Positions 1 to 10,869 of a stretch of DNA of 64,000 nucleotides are shown here, piece after piece (within the stretch, counting starts at the first letter, position 1; every line of letters begins with the position of its first letter). The DNA is from Lithobates sylvaticus (taxonomy: Eukaryota > Chordata > Amphibia > Anura > Ranidae): the NCBI GenBank assembly GCA_028564925.1, contig CM053033.1, positions 109,218,252 to 109,282,251 of the forward strand, written 5' to 3'. The position numbers and the translations under genes were made by a program. The notes under the pieces were generated by a model. The model searched no databases and was not told the origin of the DNA. It saw only the letters and a list, made by a program, of their open reading frames with translations.

Positions 1-309
1 AAAAAATGTTTTTCATTTTATTTGTCAAGGAAATGTAAGTAAAATTGCATAAGAAATATTTTATATTCTTATTTTCAACCAGCTGGGGGAGCTCCTATTT
101 GCTTTTCACAGGGTTTTTAAGTGGTTGTAAACCTCTGAATTTTTTTTTACAAAGAAAGCCTTCTATAATGTATATATGCCTTGATCTGAAACACTGAGTG
201 TGATTTCTATGTCATCTCTCATTCCTCTGCTATATCCACATGGGTCGCTTCTGACAATCTATGCCCCTGGTGCCCAACCTGCGTCCTTCTGGCAATTTTT
301 GTGTGGCCT
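1..309. other. no gene seen; AT-rich flank
   Basis: AT-rich sequence. No exon with splice sites and no recognisable repeat ends. It probably lies in the intron that ends at 2149. Confidence 0.4.
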
Positions 310-815
310 TTGAAGCTCCTGAAGCATGTGCCCAATCTCCAACAACTGTAGCATGTTTACAGTATCTGAGAGTCTCCTGCAGCATGTCCACAGTTTCTGA
401 CCATCTCCTGTATCATACTCACAATCTTTGACCATCTCTTGTATCATGTCCACAGTCTCTGACCATCTCTTATATCATGCCTGCAGTAGCTGAAAGTCTC
501 TTTATATCATGTCTGCACTCTCTGATCATCTCTTGTATCATGTCTGCAGTCTCTGATCATCTCTTGTATCATGTCTCCAGTCTCTGATCATCTCTTGTAT
601 CATGTCTCCAGTCTCTGATCATCTCTTGTATCATGTCTCCAGTCTCTGATCATCTCTTGTATTAACTCACCAGTCTCTGATCATTTCTTGTATCATGATT
701 GCAGTCTCTGATCATTTCTTGTATCATATCTGCGATATGTCTGCAGCCTGTCACCATATCTTGTATCATATCTGCAATCTGTGACCATCTCTTGTATCAT
801 GCCTGTAAACTTTGA
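310..815. repeat. 31-bp minisatellite
   Basis: About 16 diverged copies of a 31-bp unit built round CTCTGATCATCTCTTGTATC. The central copies (about 500-660) are nearly identical and the edges are degraded, as in an array homogenised from the middle. Each unit carries TGATCA. The short open frame on the minus strand here is a by-product of the repeat. Confidence 0.85.
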
Positions 816-1298
816 CTATATCCTGTTGTGTGTGCTTTCTCTGAGACTGAATATTCACTTAATTTTATGTGCAGCTCTTTGGTAATTTCAGGGTCCATGA
901 CTGAGGCCCCCCTATATCAAGGAAGTTGATCACAATCGGTCTATGCAGACACAATACAATCAGGAGATGCCCACGCCCCAAGCACACAGCAAGTGATTGA
1001 CAGCCTCAGCTGTGCTTGTTTCCATATGAGACTGTGTAGATGGGGCCATGTCCTTTCCCTCCACTTAGGTCTCAGATGACACTCAGCAACTTGCTCTATG
1101 CTGTGTGGTATCAGATCCCCACCCCTTCTAGAGTTGAGATATGCTGTGTAAAATGTGTGCTTTAGGAGGCTGTAGCGAAGTGACGGTTGCAGATAAACAG
1201 GTAGTACTTATGTAGGGGGTTTTGTTTCCTCTGTGTGTATTACAGGAGGCCAGTCACTTCACTGGGTATGTGCAAGGGTTTACAACCTTACAACCACT
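816..1298. other. no feature seen
   Basis: Non-repetitive by eye. No open frame with supporting splice sites and no terminal inverted repeats recognised. Confidence 0.4.
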
Positions 1299-1762
1299 TT
1301 AAAGCGGAGGTCCGCCCACCTCTGCAAAAATGAAAAGCCAGTAGCTACACATACTGCAGCTGCTGACTTATAATCGGACACTTACCTGTCCTGGAGTCCA
1401 ACGATGGCACCGCAGCTGATGTTTCCATTAGCTGTCGGGCACATGCCGCCTCCATTGCGAGTAAGGGAACCCTGAAGTGAAGCCTTACGGCTTCACGCCG
1501 GGGAACCATACTGCACATGCGCAAGGCTCGCTTCCCTCTCCTACTGGCCTGGCGGTCGCGGAAGGAGGAGGAGGGAGCCCGGGTGGGCAGTGACGTCAAT
1601 ACCCACGGCTAAGGCTCCCGGAAGTGGGAACAGAATACCTGTGAAAGACAGTTATCCTGCCCACCCCCACCCACCCCCCTGAAAGGTGCCAAATGTGGCA
1701 CCGGAGGGGGGGGAGGAGTACAACGAGCAGAAGTTCCACTTATGGGTGGAACTCCGCTTTAA
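1299..1762 (+). mobile_element. AGCGGAG-family TTAA element, copy 1
   Basis: A 456-bp element (1303-1758) between two TTAA tetranucleotides. Its ends are inverted repeats: AGCGGAGGTCCGCCC on the left and the complement of GGGTGGAACTCCGCT on the right. There is no transposase, so it is non-autonomous. An internal block reads roughly as a palindrome (CAGTAGCTAC / GCAGCTGCTGAC) and recurs in the copies at 7539, 22021 and 39889. A TTAA target fits piggyBac or Kolobok transposases; the AG start argues for Kolobok, by inference only. Confidence 0.8.
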
Positions 1763-2149
1763 AGCAATCCTTATCTTCTTTGTTGTAAAAATCCATTTGA
1801 TTACATTGCGCAATGGCTAAAGCTGCAATGTACAAACGCAGTTGGATTATTATTATTATACAGAATTCATATAGCGGCAACAGTTTGCGCAGTTTTTTAC
1901 AAAATTAAGGCAGACATATAAAAAATGCAATACAATTTGGTAGAAGAGAAATCGGAGGGCCCTGCTCGGCATGTATTATTAAAAATTTCTCCTAAAATTA
2001 TTTTTTCTTTTTCATATTCCTGTGAGTGGGGCTATAACTAATAAGAGGACCTTGTATTTTTGCATTTTGATAAAAGGTCTGCATTAAATGCTTGTATTTG
2101 GTATATAAGTCCAGGCCAAGTAAATCTTATATTTATTTTTCTTTTACAG
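1763..2149 (+). other. presumed 3' end of an intron
   Basis: AT-rich sequence with a short ATT run near 1848. It ends in a pyrimidine tract (TTATTTTTCTTTTACAG) that closes on AG at 2148-2149, a good vertebrate splice acceptor for the exon that follows. Confidence 0.6.
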
Positions 2150-2279
2150 AGCTGATGGGCATAAATTAGTCAGTAAGAAAACAAGTTTTTCGGATCTGCT
2201 CAGGTCGGAATATTCCAGTGGGTTAACACCAAAAAGCAAGAAAAACAAGAAGCCGAAGAATGAAGATAAGGAAACATAA
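2150..2279 (+). CDS. terminal coding exon of an unidentified host gene
   Basis: Reading on from the AG acceptor with one leftover base from the previous codon, 42 codons follow: ADGHKLVSKKTSFSDLL, then RSEYSSGLTPKSKK, then a lysine-rich tail and a TAA stop at 2277-2279. The tail (SKKNKKPKNEDKET) is basic and hydrophilic, like a disordered C-terminus with a nuclear or nucleolar localisation signal. I do not recognise the protein. Support comes from the acceptor, the frame, the simple non-repetitive composition and poly(A) signals about 235 bp after the stop. No earlier exon of this gene is visible in the window, so the rest lies to the left. An exonised repeat is possible but less likely. Confidence 0.6.
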
Positions 2280-2530
2280 CACATGAAATCTTAGTTGTCC
2301 AATCAAAGTTTCTGCATCAAGAAGTATGAAATTAACCAAGCTTCCAGTCTATCAGAGTTCAGCGTTGTCATCTTTAAAGACTTGTTGGCTGCAGAATAAC
2401 ATGGAAATGCAGATTTGGTAGCCCTGATATTTGGTTCCTATCTCTTGCCTCCTTAGGTTTTTGGGGAACCTCATTAGTGTGAATATTGGGTATTTGCCAT
2501 AGTCCTTTGAGAAATAAAAAATAAAAAAAA
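2280..2530 (+). other. 3' untranslated region with AATAAA signals
   Basis: The sequence after the stop codon is non-repetitive and runs to two overlapping AATAAA hexamers at about 2513-2524. These would end a UTR of roughly 250 bases. Nothing downstream looks like a further exon, so the gene probably ends here. Confidence 0.5.
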
Positions 2531-2639
2531 TCGTACAGTGAAAGTATCTGGAAGATGCCTGAAAATGTCACCCCTAACACTCAGGGCGGTCAAGAGTGTC
2601 ATTCTTATCCTTCCAGTAATTATTTAGAAGGATTAGAGC

Positions 2640-2840
2640 CTAATGTTAGCCTTACATGTGTAGATTTCTCTCGCTCAATCGATTCCCCCATCCATGCAAA
2701 ACAGCGTTAATGGAGGAATCTCCACTGCCGACTATTTTATTCTGACAGCCGCGGCCCCCCTGGCTGCCTGAATACCTGAACAGTGACTGTATCTGATAGG
2801 ATGCACTCACTGTTCTGCCAACAATTTTCATTGTCATTTC
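2640..2840. repeat. fragment of a dispersed short element
   Basis: Shares the run GAATACCTGAACAG...GCATCTGAT and its surroundings with 6656-6740, and a more diverged version lies at 3605-3945. No intact ends can be given. I infer a decayed non-autonomous DNA transposon. Confidence 0.45.
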
Positions 2841-3604
2841 CTAATCATCCTACTTTATATTGTAGGCCTTGTACAGTATAATTGTTTGTGAATGGGGAAG
2901 GGTGATACCAGACTTCACCTCCAGGTGGCACTGCAGGTGAAGGATGTTCTAGCTAATTACATTTTAGCAAGGGAGGGACCGTTATGTATAATTAAAGATT
3001 ATATATTATTTTCCTGAAAATTCTATTTATAAAAACCTGAACAGAAGCTCTGTCTATTGGTCATTTCTGTGTGTTGACTAGCTGGATGTTTTTCATTCAT
3101 TATGTGGTTGATTTGTTGAAAGACTTGCTACCAAGAAGCGCCAAGTGCTTGATGACTGGTATTCTGCCAAAACTCGCAATTTCATGGCAACCTACCCTTA
3201 CTGAGACCATAAAACAATCACGACTGTTAGCGGCAGTTTGCCTTGATCTGTTCTGCCATTTTTCCATATAAAGACTTCAAGAACTTTCTTAGTATTCAGT
3301 CCATCAAGACCAGCAATTGGAGTAACCAGCCAACTCCTTCCAGTTCAATTTTACTACTTTGGAAAATGACCATGCCTCTAGGAATGATCCTTTAAAAATT
3401 AAAATTTCTATGTCATTCTGTGTGTGGACACTCACTAACAGATTTAGTGGATTTCATTTATCGCCACCATCAGAGGGTACACTGCAAGCAACCACTGAAA
3501 CCTCTTATATGCCCCCTCTAATCCTGGAATCAGTTACTTGACTTTGCAACACAAATGGAGCCTTATCAGACACTTAGTGACTCAAAAGGTCTACAAAAGT
3601 AGAT
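2841..3604. other. no gene seen
   Basis: Short frames only (largest 66 codons, no splice support). Possible old repeat debris; nothing definite. Confidence 0.4.
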
Positions 3605-3950
3605 GATGCTGGCCATACACTTAGCAAATTTCTTCTGGTCCTGATGAACTGGCCAAAATTCAAGCCATGGGTGGCCCTGTTAGCACCATCCTGCCCAACA
3701 TCTTTTAAATCCAAAATTGCAGCCATACAGAAAATTAACAGCCAAACAGTGGCTGCAACCAATCATGTCCAGCCACTCTTTGGGTATTCTGACAGCCAAG
3801 GGTGCCAGCTGTCAGGATATAATAGCCAGCAGGAGAGATTGGTCCATCCTTGCTGTTTAGCTTAGATGGAGGTTAAGCTGTGACCTCTGCAGCCAATCAT
3901 TGCTCAGTCAGCCACCCTCCTTTCCATGAATGTAAGGTGGGTGAAACTCA
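3605..3950. repeat. decayed dispersed element (GGCCATACAC end)
   Basis: Begins with GCTGGCCATACACTTAGC and includes a TTCTGACAGCC block also seen at 2640-2840. A GGGCCATACATGG-type start recurs at 58380. Ends are too worn to place. Confidence 0.4.
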
Positions 3951-3983
3951 ATTCCAAGGTCATCAAATGAGGAAACCAAGCTC

Positions 3984-4405
3984 TTAAAGTAGAGCTATAG
4001 GCAAAACTTGGATAGAGAAAGGGAGGGTTATATTAACGCCTGTCGGATTTTTTTCCGCCATCTGTGTTGCAGACATTTCCTTTCACTTCCTGTCCCATGG
4101 CCAAACAGGTAGTGATAGGAAATCCCTGAAAATTAAGGAAATTCCCTGGGGACCCCCAGTTCACCAGAACTAGTGTCCCCGTTGGAAGATTTCCCCTCTT
4201 TTTTAGGGACAACGCAAAATTTGGGATTTTCTTTTACTTTCAATAATAATGGTAAACAGGACAAATAGAGAGGGGGGATCTCCTTAACGGGGGGGGGGGG
4301 GGGGGGGAGGGCACAGACAAAAAAAAAAAACTGAAAGGGGACTTTAATCCCTCTGCACTCTGTTCAAAAAAAAAAAAAAAAGTTTTGCCTTTAGTTACAC
4401 TTTAA
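3984..4405. mobile_element. TTAA element with AGTAGAGC / AAGTTTTGCC ends
   Basis: A 414-bp element (3988-4401) between TTAA copies. The left end AGTAGAGCTATAGGCAAAAC pairs with the right end GTTTTGCCTTTAGTTACACT in inverted orientation. It is non-autonomous. It holds a 19-base G run (4289-4307) and two A runs. A related fragment lies at 14696-14885. Confidence 0.75.
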
Positions 4406-5093
4406 GTTGGCTGAATGAAATAAAAAAACAAATCCTTCATCCATGCTATGTAGTAGTGGTGCACTGAAATGATAGTTTTGGTGCCGAAACCGGAAATTCA
4501 GGATGCACTTGGCCAAAACCGAAATCAACGTTTAAAAAAAAAAAAAAAAATACACACATATATATTCTTATAAATAATTATATTATATTTGACTTTTTAA
4601 CCACCTGCTGCCCACGCTAAAGCAGAAAGACAGCTACAGCACAGGCTTAAATTGCTGGGAGGGCATCCATAGACGTTCTCGCACTTCCCGCATGCCCCTC
4701 TGGGCATGCAGGCGGTGCGCACTGTGATTGCCGAGTCAGTGAGACTCAGCTGATCATAGATCGGGTAAAGGGCCAATCACAGCAGGCCCTTTTCACCATG
4801 TGATCAGCTCTTAGCCAATGACAGCTGCTCATGGAAATAAACAGATGCCGGTTATCTTTTTTTTTTTCCCTTAATGCTGACAGCATGAAGGGAAAAAAAA
4901 GCTGCCACTTTAATTTTAGAGAAAATGGTCCCCTTAGCACCCGAATGTGCTGCAAATCAGTGCCACATATCAGTGCCCATTAGTGCTGCCAATCAGTGCC
5001 TCATCATCAGTGCAGCCTATTAGTGGCCATCAGTGAAGGAGAAAAATGATGTGTTTGCAAAATGTTATAACAAGTTAACAGTTTGTTTAGAAA

Positions 5094-5553
5094 AGCCTCA
5101 TACACACGATCGGACCGTGGACCAACTTTCCCGTGGATTTTTGTCCAAAGGGCGTTGGCCCCAAGTTGGTATTGCATACACACGATCGGACTTTTTAGGC
5201 AACAAACATGAACGTAGTGATGTTTCAACGTACTGACGACACTTCAAAAGAGGACGTTCGAATACTCCAGCGCGACCTTTGATCAACTTCTATAATGTTG
5301 TCTGATCTTTTGCATTGGTTCTGAGCATGCGTGTTTGTACTTTGTACAAAAGTCCGTTGGTTTTGTGTACAAAGGTCGGACTTTGGTCCATCGGACTTTT
5401 GTTGGCAGAAAGTTGGTCCGTTCGCACAGCCAACAAAAGTCCGATGAAACCTGGAAAAAGTTGGTCCGATGGAGCATGCACACGGTCGGATGTTGGTCAA
5501 AACAGCTAATTTGCATGTTAGTTGTCAAAAAGTCTGATCGTGTGTAAGGGCCT
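5094..5553. mobile_element. Harbinger-type short element, subfamily 1
   Basis: Ends AGCCTCATACACACGATCGG and, inverted, GATCGTGTGTAAGGGCCT, with TAA on the right flank. A sister copy sits at 29205-29635 and shares internal text such as GTTCGCACAGCCAACAAAAG. Copies elsewhere in the window have 3-bp TTA or TAA duplications, the hallmark of PIF/Harbinger transposition. It has no coding capacity; frames here simply follow the GTCGGA repeats. Confidence 0.75.
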
Positions 5554-5671
5554 TAAATATTAAAAAACCCAGTGGTGATTAATAACCACCAAAAGAAAGC
5601 TCTATTTGTGTGGAAAAAAAGCTAAAAATGTCATTTGGGTACAGTGTTGCATGACCGTGCAAGTGTCATTC

Positions 5672-6403
5672 AGGCTTCATGCACACTGGACGTTTTTAAA
5701 GCAACTGTTTTTGGATTCAGACATTTTTTTATACAGTCAATAAACTCCCCTTCATGTTATTCTATGTGTACATGCACACTTATGCCTTGTACACACGGTC
5801 AGATTTTCCGATGGAAAATGTGTGATAGGACCTTGTTGTTGGAAATTCCGACCGTGTGTAGGCTCGTCACACATTTTCCATAGGAATTTCCGTCAAAATT
5901 TGAGATCTGATTCAAAATCTGTTGTCGGAAATTCCGATGTGTACACAATTCCGACGCACAAAGTGCCATGCATGCCTGGAATTAAGCAGCACTGGCTATT
6001 GAACTTAATTTTTCTCGGCTCGTCGTACGTGTGGTTTCCGACCAACTTTGTGTGACCGTGTGTATGCAAGACAAGTTTGAGCCAACATCCGTCGGAAAAA
6101 TCCCATGGATTTTGTTGTCGGAAAATCCTATCGTGTGTACAGGGCATTAGGTTGTTATCAATTGTTTTTGGCTGGGGCGTTTTTTGGCTGTAAAAAAAAA
6201 AAAAAAACTAGTGAGTTCTGAGAAGGGTTTTTCAGCTGTAAAAACGCTCAAAAACGCAGCTTTTTGATCCATTGGAAAAAAAACGCTAAAAACGCTAACG
6301 CAGAAAAACGCTAATAAACACAAAAAAATGCTAATAAACACAAAAAAATGCTAATGCAAAAATTTTTATAACGTTATTTTAACATCCAGTGTGCATGAGG
6401 CCT
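5672..6403. mobile_element. short element with GGCYTCATGCACACTGG ends
   Basis: Left end AGGCTTCATGCACACTGGAC and right end CCAGTGTGCATGAGGCCT are inverted copies. It interrupts the TTAA-CCACC element: the text on either side (GTGTCATTC / AAAGTTTGACAGCAC) rejoins to match about 36030-36055. It was itself hit by the element at 5783. Family unknown; non-autonomous. Confidence 0.65.
5783..6146. mobile_element. Harbinger-type short element, subfamily 3
   Basis: Ends TGCCTTGTACACACGG and CGTGTGTACAGGGCA, flanked on both sides by TTA (5780-5782 and 6147-6149). Shares the interior block CACTGGCTATTGAACTTAAT with the copy at 45105. It is the innermost element of this nest and so the youngest of the chain that includes 5672-6403. 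Confidence 0.8.
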
Positions 6404-6655
6404 AAAAGTTTGACAGCACTGAAAGCTGAAAATTGGCCTGGGCAGAAATCCTGCTAGCTGCATTTTTGGGGCATATTTGGCAAACTGCAGCAAAAACGCA
6501 CATTCAAATGCATTGAAAGCGCATACATACCATAAGCAAGGTAAAATCGTGGGCGTTTTCGGCAGCCTTTACCGGCACTTTTTTTTTTCTATCGGTACAA
6601 TGCTGAGAACTCTATTTTTCGGGAGCCGAAATTTCAGTGCATCACTACTAAAAAG

Positions 6656-7538
6656 CATGCATTGGATGAATCTACTGCTGCGGCAGAATACCTGAACAGC
6701 AGCTGCATCTGATCCCCTGATCTTGACAATATTTTTCCACCCAGCCCCCTTCAGTATTCAGCCAAAGGATTTTAGGCAGAAATGGGTCAGCAGGGCCACA
6801 CACTAAACAAATTTTGTCCATTTCATCAAGAACTTATATTTTTAAAGGTTGAAAATGACAGACCGTTTCACTTTAACATATAAGCAGTAATTTGACATTA
6901 GGAATTCAGTAGAATATAAAGGCATTCATTACATGAAAAAGTTTGTGTACCTCCAGTCAAATGACAAGTTGTGTGTTTTGTTTTTTTTGGAAAAGTGAAA
7001 AATTACAAAACCTGCAGGGTACAAACGTATATGTGACAATGAAATCCGAATGAGGACAAGGAGTTACATTGTTCCCAGTTCTCTGTGTGGACTACAGAGC
7101 ATCTTCTCTCCTTGTTGTGGAGAAGAAGTGAGGAGGAGGTGTTCCATAGTCCCCTCCTAGGGTGACAACGCTGTGTATACTTAGATACAGCACAGTGAGT
7201 GAGTTGTCATGGAAGGACAGGTAGTGTGTTACTGGCAGGATCACCAGGTTAAAAGGGAACATTAAGAAATAATAGTTGTGCCTAAGCAGTACCCTGTAAA
7301 ATCTACCTTGTTTTTCTAGTTGTCATTCTGAAAAATAATGGTGCACTTCCTGGTATTTGAGTGTGCCTAGGCTCTCCCATGTCTACAGCTTCAGAGCTGT
7401 GTATCTGCAGTGCGAGATCCAAGGCACTGCTGCCTCTTGAGTGCTGGTTGCAAAGGATTTGAAGTTGTTGCTACATGATCCAAAGCCCTGCATCTACCAA
7501 GATGTCAATCTCCACACCTAGACACACTGATAGATTTA
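6656..7538. other. decayed repeat, then sequence without a gene
   Basis: 6656-6840 matches the dispersed fragment at 2640-2840 and seems to be the DNA into which the hAT element jumped. From 6841 to 7538 I see no gene and no inverted-repeat ends. GGCAGGATCACCAGGTT at about 7236 resembles text at about 32679. Confidence 0.4.
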
Positions 7539-7980
7539 TTAAAGCATAGTTTCACCCAAAAGTGGAACTTCTGCTTGTTTTTTCTTCTCCCCCCTCCAGT
7601 GCCACATTTGGCACCTTTCAGGGGGGAGGGGGGACCTGTATTTGACAGGTCCCCTTCCCCACTTCCGGGAGACAGGGCCGATGCGCCGTCTCTTGGAAGT
7701 TCGGCCACCTTCCGGTGCCGCAGGGCCAATTGGAAAGCGCAGCACACTAAGTGCATGTGCAGTAGGGGACCAGCTGTGAAGCTAAAAGGCTTCACTCCCG
7801 GGTTCCCTTACTGACAATGGCGGCAGCTGTACCCAACAGCCGATCCAAAGATTAGCTGGGGTGCCGACATCGCGGGCTCCCTGGACAGTGTCTTAATAAA
7901 AGTCAGTAGCTGCAGTATTTGTAGCTGCTGACTTTAAATTTTTAGTGGGGTGGGCAGATCTCTGCTTTAGGGGCTAAGAG
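7539..7980. mobile_element. AGCGGAG-family TTAA element, copy 2
   Basis: Left TTAA (7539-7542) then AGCATAGTTTCACCC; right end GGGCAGATCTCTGCT before TTAG. More diverged than the 1299 copy but with the same internal layout (GCCACATTTGGCACC, then the GTAGCTGCTGAC block). Non-autonomous. Confidence 0.65.
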
Positions 7981-8530
7981 AAGTTGCACTTTGTATGTGA
8001 ATTTCCCCCAGAGCTTACTGAATGAGTATCATAATGGATAAGGGTACTTCAGGCCATCATCCATAATGTATATTTAGGAAAAAAAAAAAAAGATTCAGAC
8101 TATACAGGCCAAGCATGGAGCAGAGATTTATATAAAATCATAGAATTTTATAACCTTTCTAAAAACAATTTACACAACAATAATTAATAAAACCCATTGA
8201 GCAGTAGTATAAATCTGCTGTACTCTATAATACACCAGAGTGTTGGTATGCTTTGCGTCTGATAATGCTTGTAAAATAAGATCTTCATGGGCCAACCTGT
8301 TTCGCCAAATATCGCTTCATCGGGGCACACGAGATTGCCATAGCATTTATCTAGAAAGAAGCAATAACATTGAACCAGTACAGTAGATTTATACTACTGC
8401 ATATGTTTCATTATTTCCTTGAACGTGATTAGATAGTCTTTTTGAAATTAAATTTACTCACATTCACTAAGCTCTGGGGCAAATTCTTCTGCAAAGTGCA
8501 ACTTCCCTAGCAAAGTGAACAGTCTATTTG
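7977..8530. mobile_element. inverted-repeat element, GAAGTTGCACTTTG arms
   Basis: Arms at 7983-8031 and 8461-8520 are inverted copies (GAAGTTGCACTTTG and CCCAGAGCTTA). The interior contains TGTTTCGCCAAATATCGC, close in type to the TGAAACGCGTAG motif at 26852. No coding capacity. Family unknown. It abuts the TTAA element directly. Confidence 0.5.
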
Positions 8531-9326
8531 TCTTTAGTAAACCAATCCCACGGTGTTAAATAAGAAATGGTAAGTCCGTAATGAGCAATAGTTTATCTGC
8601 AGGGAGACCACAAATAATACTGGTGACTAGTCCTTGGCCTTCTGCCAGCACCCATAGTTCAGTTCCACTTTAACTTGATCCTGCTGTGTATAAGAATAAC
8701 ACTGACTAAGCTCTGGGGGGAGTGAAACATGTTGGGGGCATGGTCTGGCAGCAGCCTAGGCTGAGGTTGTCTCCCTCCTACCACCACATTACTCGCAATT
8801 TTACGGCTCTTCCTTTGAAGTGCAAAGACAGCGGAGGGTGGTGCACACATGCCACACCCACTAGTCTTGGGGTACCTCCCAATGCAACCCATCCACTGTG
8901 GATCGCTCTTCAGAGGGTAACAATTATATAAATGAGCCCTAATTCATTACCCCAGATTTTTTTTAACTGTGGTCTACCACCATTAGCATTATTTTATTAA
9001 AAGTTGGAATAACAAAATAAATTATGAAAATTATAAAATTGTCTCACAATTTTTGGCAGTTGATAAGAGGTCACATGACCCATCTACAATATGTACTGCC
9101 AACACTAAACTGTCAAACTATCAATTAACAGAGGAGTTTAACTAGTTAACTGAATTTACAAGGATGACCACTGTATGATGGCGATCTGCAACCTGTAGAT
9201 CGTGATATACCAGTAGATCGCAGTCGGGTGACTGGTAGATCGTGGTTGGAGCTTGCTCACCCGCCATTCCAGAGCATCAGAGTGCAATGCAGAGACTGCT
9301 TGTAAAGTTGGAGCTGTAGTAGAGAG
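8531..9326. other. no gene seen; possible repeat fragments
   Basis: 8650-8760 holds a GTGAAACATGTTGG motif like those in dispersed frog repeats. 9175-9250 repeats the words GTAGATCG/GATCTGC. The rest shows nothing definable. Confidence 0.35.
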
Positions 9327-9655
9327 TTATGCCGCATACAAACGATCGGAAATTCGGCCAGCAAAAGGCCGATGAGAGCTTTTGGTCGGAAAATGCGACC
9401 GTGTGTATGCTCCATCGACTTTTGCTGGCCGAATTTCAGCCAGCAAAAGATTGAGAGCAGGTTCTCAATTTTTCGGTCGGAAAAAGTTTTGATCGGAAAT
9501 TCCGATCGTCTGTAGCAATTCCGACGCGCAAAATTCCTACGCATGCTCGGAAACAATTTGACGCATGCTCGGAAGCATTGAACATAATTTTCTCGGCTTA
9601 TCGTAGTGTTGTACGCCAACGTGTTCTTGGTGGTGTGACCGTGTTTATGCAAGCC
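9327..9655. mobile_element. Harbinger-type short element, truncated
   Basis: TTA at 9327-9329, then TGCCGCATACAAACGATCGG. The interior resembles the 45105 and 5783 copies (CGACGCGCAAAATTCC, GACCGTGTTTATGCAAG). The right terminus is missing where another repeat begins near 9660. Confidence 0.6.
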
Positions 9656-9659
9656 AAGA

Positions 9660-9925
9660 ACAACTCCTATTTACGAACCGAGTACTGCGGGGACCCTCTG
9701 CCGTTCTGCGCGGACATCGGCCGTTCTGCAAATGCGCGGCTAGACGGAGCCTCGGAAAATGACGTAAAATGTCAGAAATGTCCATAATTTGCCGCGCATG
9801 TGCAGAACGGCATTCGACGGACATTGGAAATGTCTGCATTTGTCGTTCTGCGCATGCGCGGCCGATTTACGAACATTTCCAATTTACAAACAGGAGGAAA
9901 GTCCCTAACGGGTTTGTAACCCGGG
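9660..9925. repeat. CpG-rich dispersed repeat with inverted halves
   Basis: Contains several GTTCTGCGCATGCGCGG-type words in both orientations and ends with AACCCGGGGACCCCCTG, whose inverted form is partly seen at the left (GCGGGGACCC). Likely a non-autonomous element missing its left end. Confidence 0.4.
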
Positions 9926-10079
9926 GACCCCCTGTAGTGCTGGTTTCTGTCCCATGCAAAGTGATAGCAACTGCACTCCATCTCTTATCCCAGCTGGTGG
10001 TCTCCAAAGTGGTGCCAGTAGCAGGAAAGAAGAGATCTTCAGGTCAGTGTGAAGCAATACACTGGGCATAATAGTATAG

Positions 10080-10330
10080 GACTGCTCTCACATGTGCTGC
10101 GGTTTGTCTGTACCGCAGGTGCAGTGCAGTATACCTGCAGCTTTCCTGCGGGTTTTGTGCATTAACCATAGACTTCTATTATATCCTGCGGGTTTGGTGC
10201 ACTTTCTGAAATCACACCTGCAGGATATAATAGAAGTTTATGACAAAGCGCATCTAGCCCAGGAAAGTTGCAGATGCACTGCACCCGAGGTGCAGACAAG
10301 CCACAGCTCATCAGTGTGAATGCAGCCCTA
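10080..10330. mobile_element. foldback short element
   Basis: The two halves are long inverted copies: GGTGCAGTGCAG with CTGCACCCGAGGTGC, and CTTCTATTATATCCTGC with GCAGGATATAATAGAAG. Outer ends GGACTGCTCTCACATG and CAGTGTGAATGCAGCCC also pair. The whole copy would fold into one hairpin. No coding sequence. Confidence 0.6.
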
Positions 10331-10347
10331 TAGGGGGCTCAGAACAG

Positions 10348-10854
10348 TAAGGGTTCATTTACATTTGCAGACATGTTTTTACCACCCCGCCACACCCCTC
10401 TAGCTGCAGTAGCAAGGGGTGTACACGTGTTGTAGCCGTAGCAGGAGTTATACACCCTGTCATGTTTAGTTGGTGGGTGTAGGACCTACCAAGCATGACC
10501 CATTCAAGTGAATGCGGCCGCTGTGCAAGTGCCCTGCAATCTTGTGCAGTGCAGCAAACAAGGGGTTAAAGCAGGCAGCGTTGTGTTGCTTTCTAACCAC
10601 CTGCTTTAACCCCTTGGACCCCACAAGAAGCATGCAGTTGTGGAGCACTTGCAGAGTGGCCCCATTTACTTGAATGGGTCATGATTGACAGGCAGTGGCA
10701 CACACCAAAAGCTACAGGGGGTTTAATTCCTGCTGCTTCATGTGTATACCTCTGGGCTGCTGTCTTAGCAGCTAAAGGGCGTAGGGATTGGGGGTGGCAA
10801 ATCTGAATCAACCGCAGGGTTTTACTACCCCCCAACTGTGTAAACAAGCCCTTA
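10348..10854. mobile_element. short element, GGGTTCATTTACA ends
   Basis: A 501-bp element (10351-10851). Left end GGGTTCATTTACATTTGC pairs with right end TGTGTAAACAAGCCC. Flanks are TAA on the left and TTA on the right, both fitting the TWA target of PIF/Harbinger though not identical. A partial relative starts at 10876 (AAGGGTTCATTTCC). Confidence 0.55.
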
Positions 10855-10869
10855 GGTTGCCTTTGCCGA

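Larger units (their letters stand above)
4597..6437 (+). mobile_element. TTAA-CCACC element nested in the hAT element
   Basis: Starts TTAA-CCACCTGCTGCCCACGC. Blocks after the insertions at 5094 and 5672 match the 3' part of the 33213-36113 element, for example CACCAAAAGAAAGCTC at about 5588 and GCTGAAAATTGG near 6426. Its 3' terminus (expected AAGTGGTTAA) is missing. It is non-autonomous and split in three by younger insertions. Confidence 0.6.
4446..6655. mobile_element. hAT-like non-autonomous element, outermost of a nest
   Basis: Ends are TAGTGGTGCACTGAAAT (4454) and ATTTCAGTGCATCACTA (to 6647), inverted copies of each other. The flanking octamers CTATGTAG and CTAAAAAG match at five of eight positions, compatible with an old 8-bp hAT target duplication. 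Most of its 2.2 kb is later insertions. The original short body, rich in CCGAAA words near both ends, carries no transposase. Confidence 0.65.
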
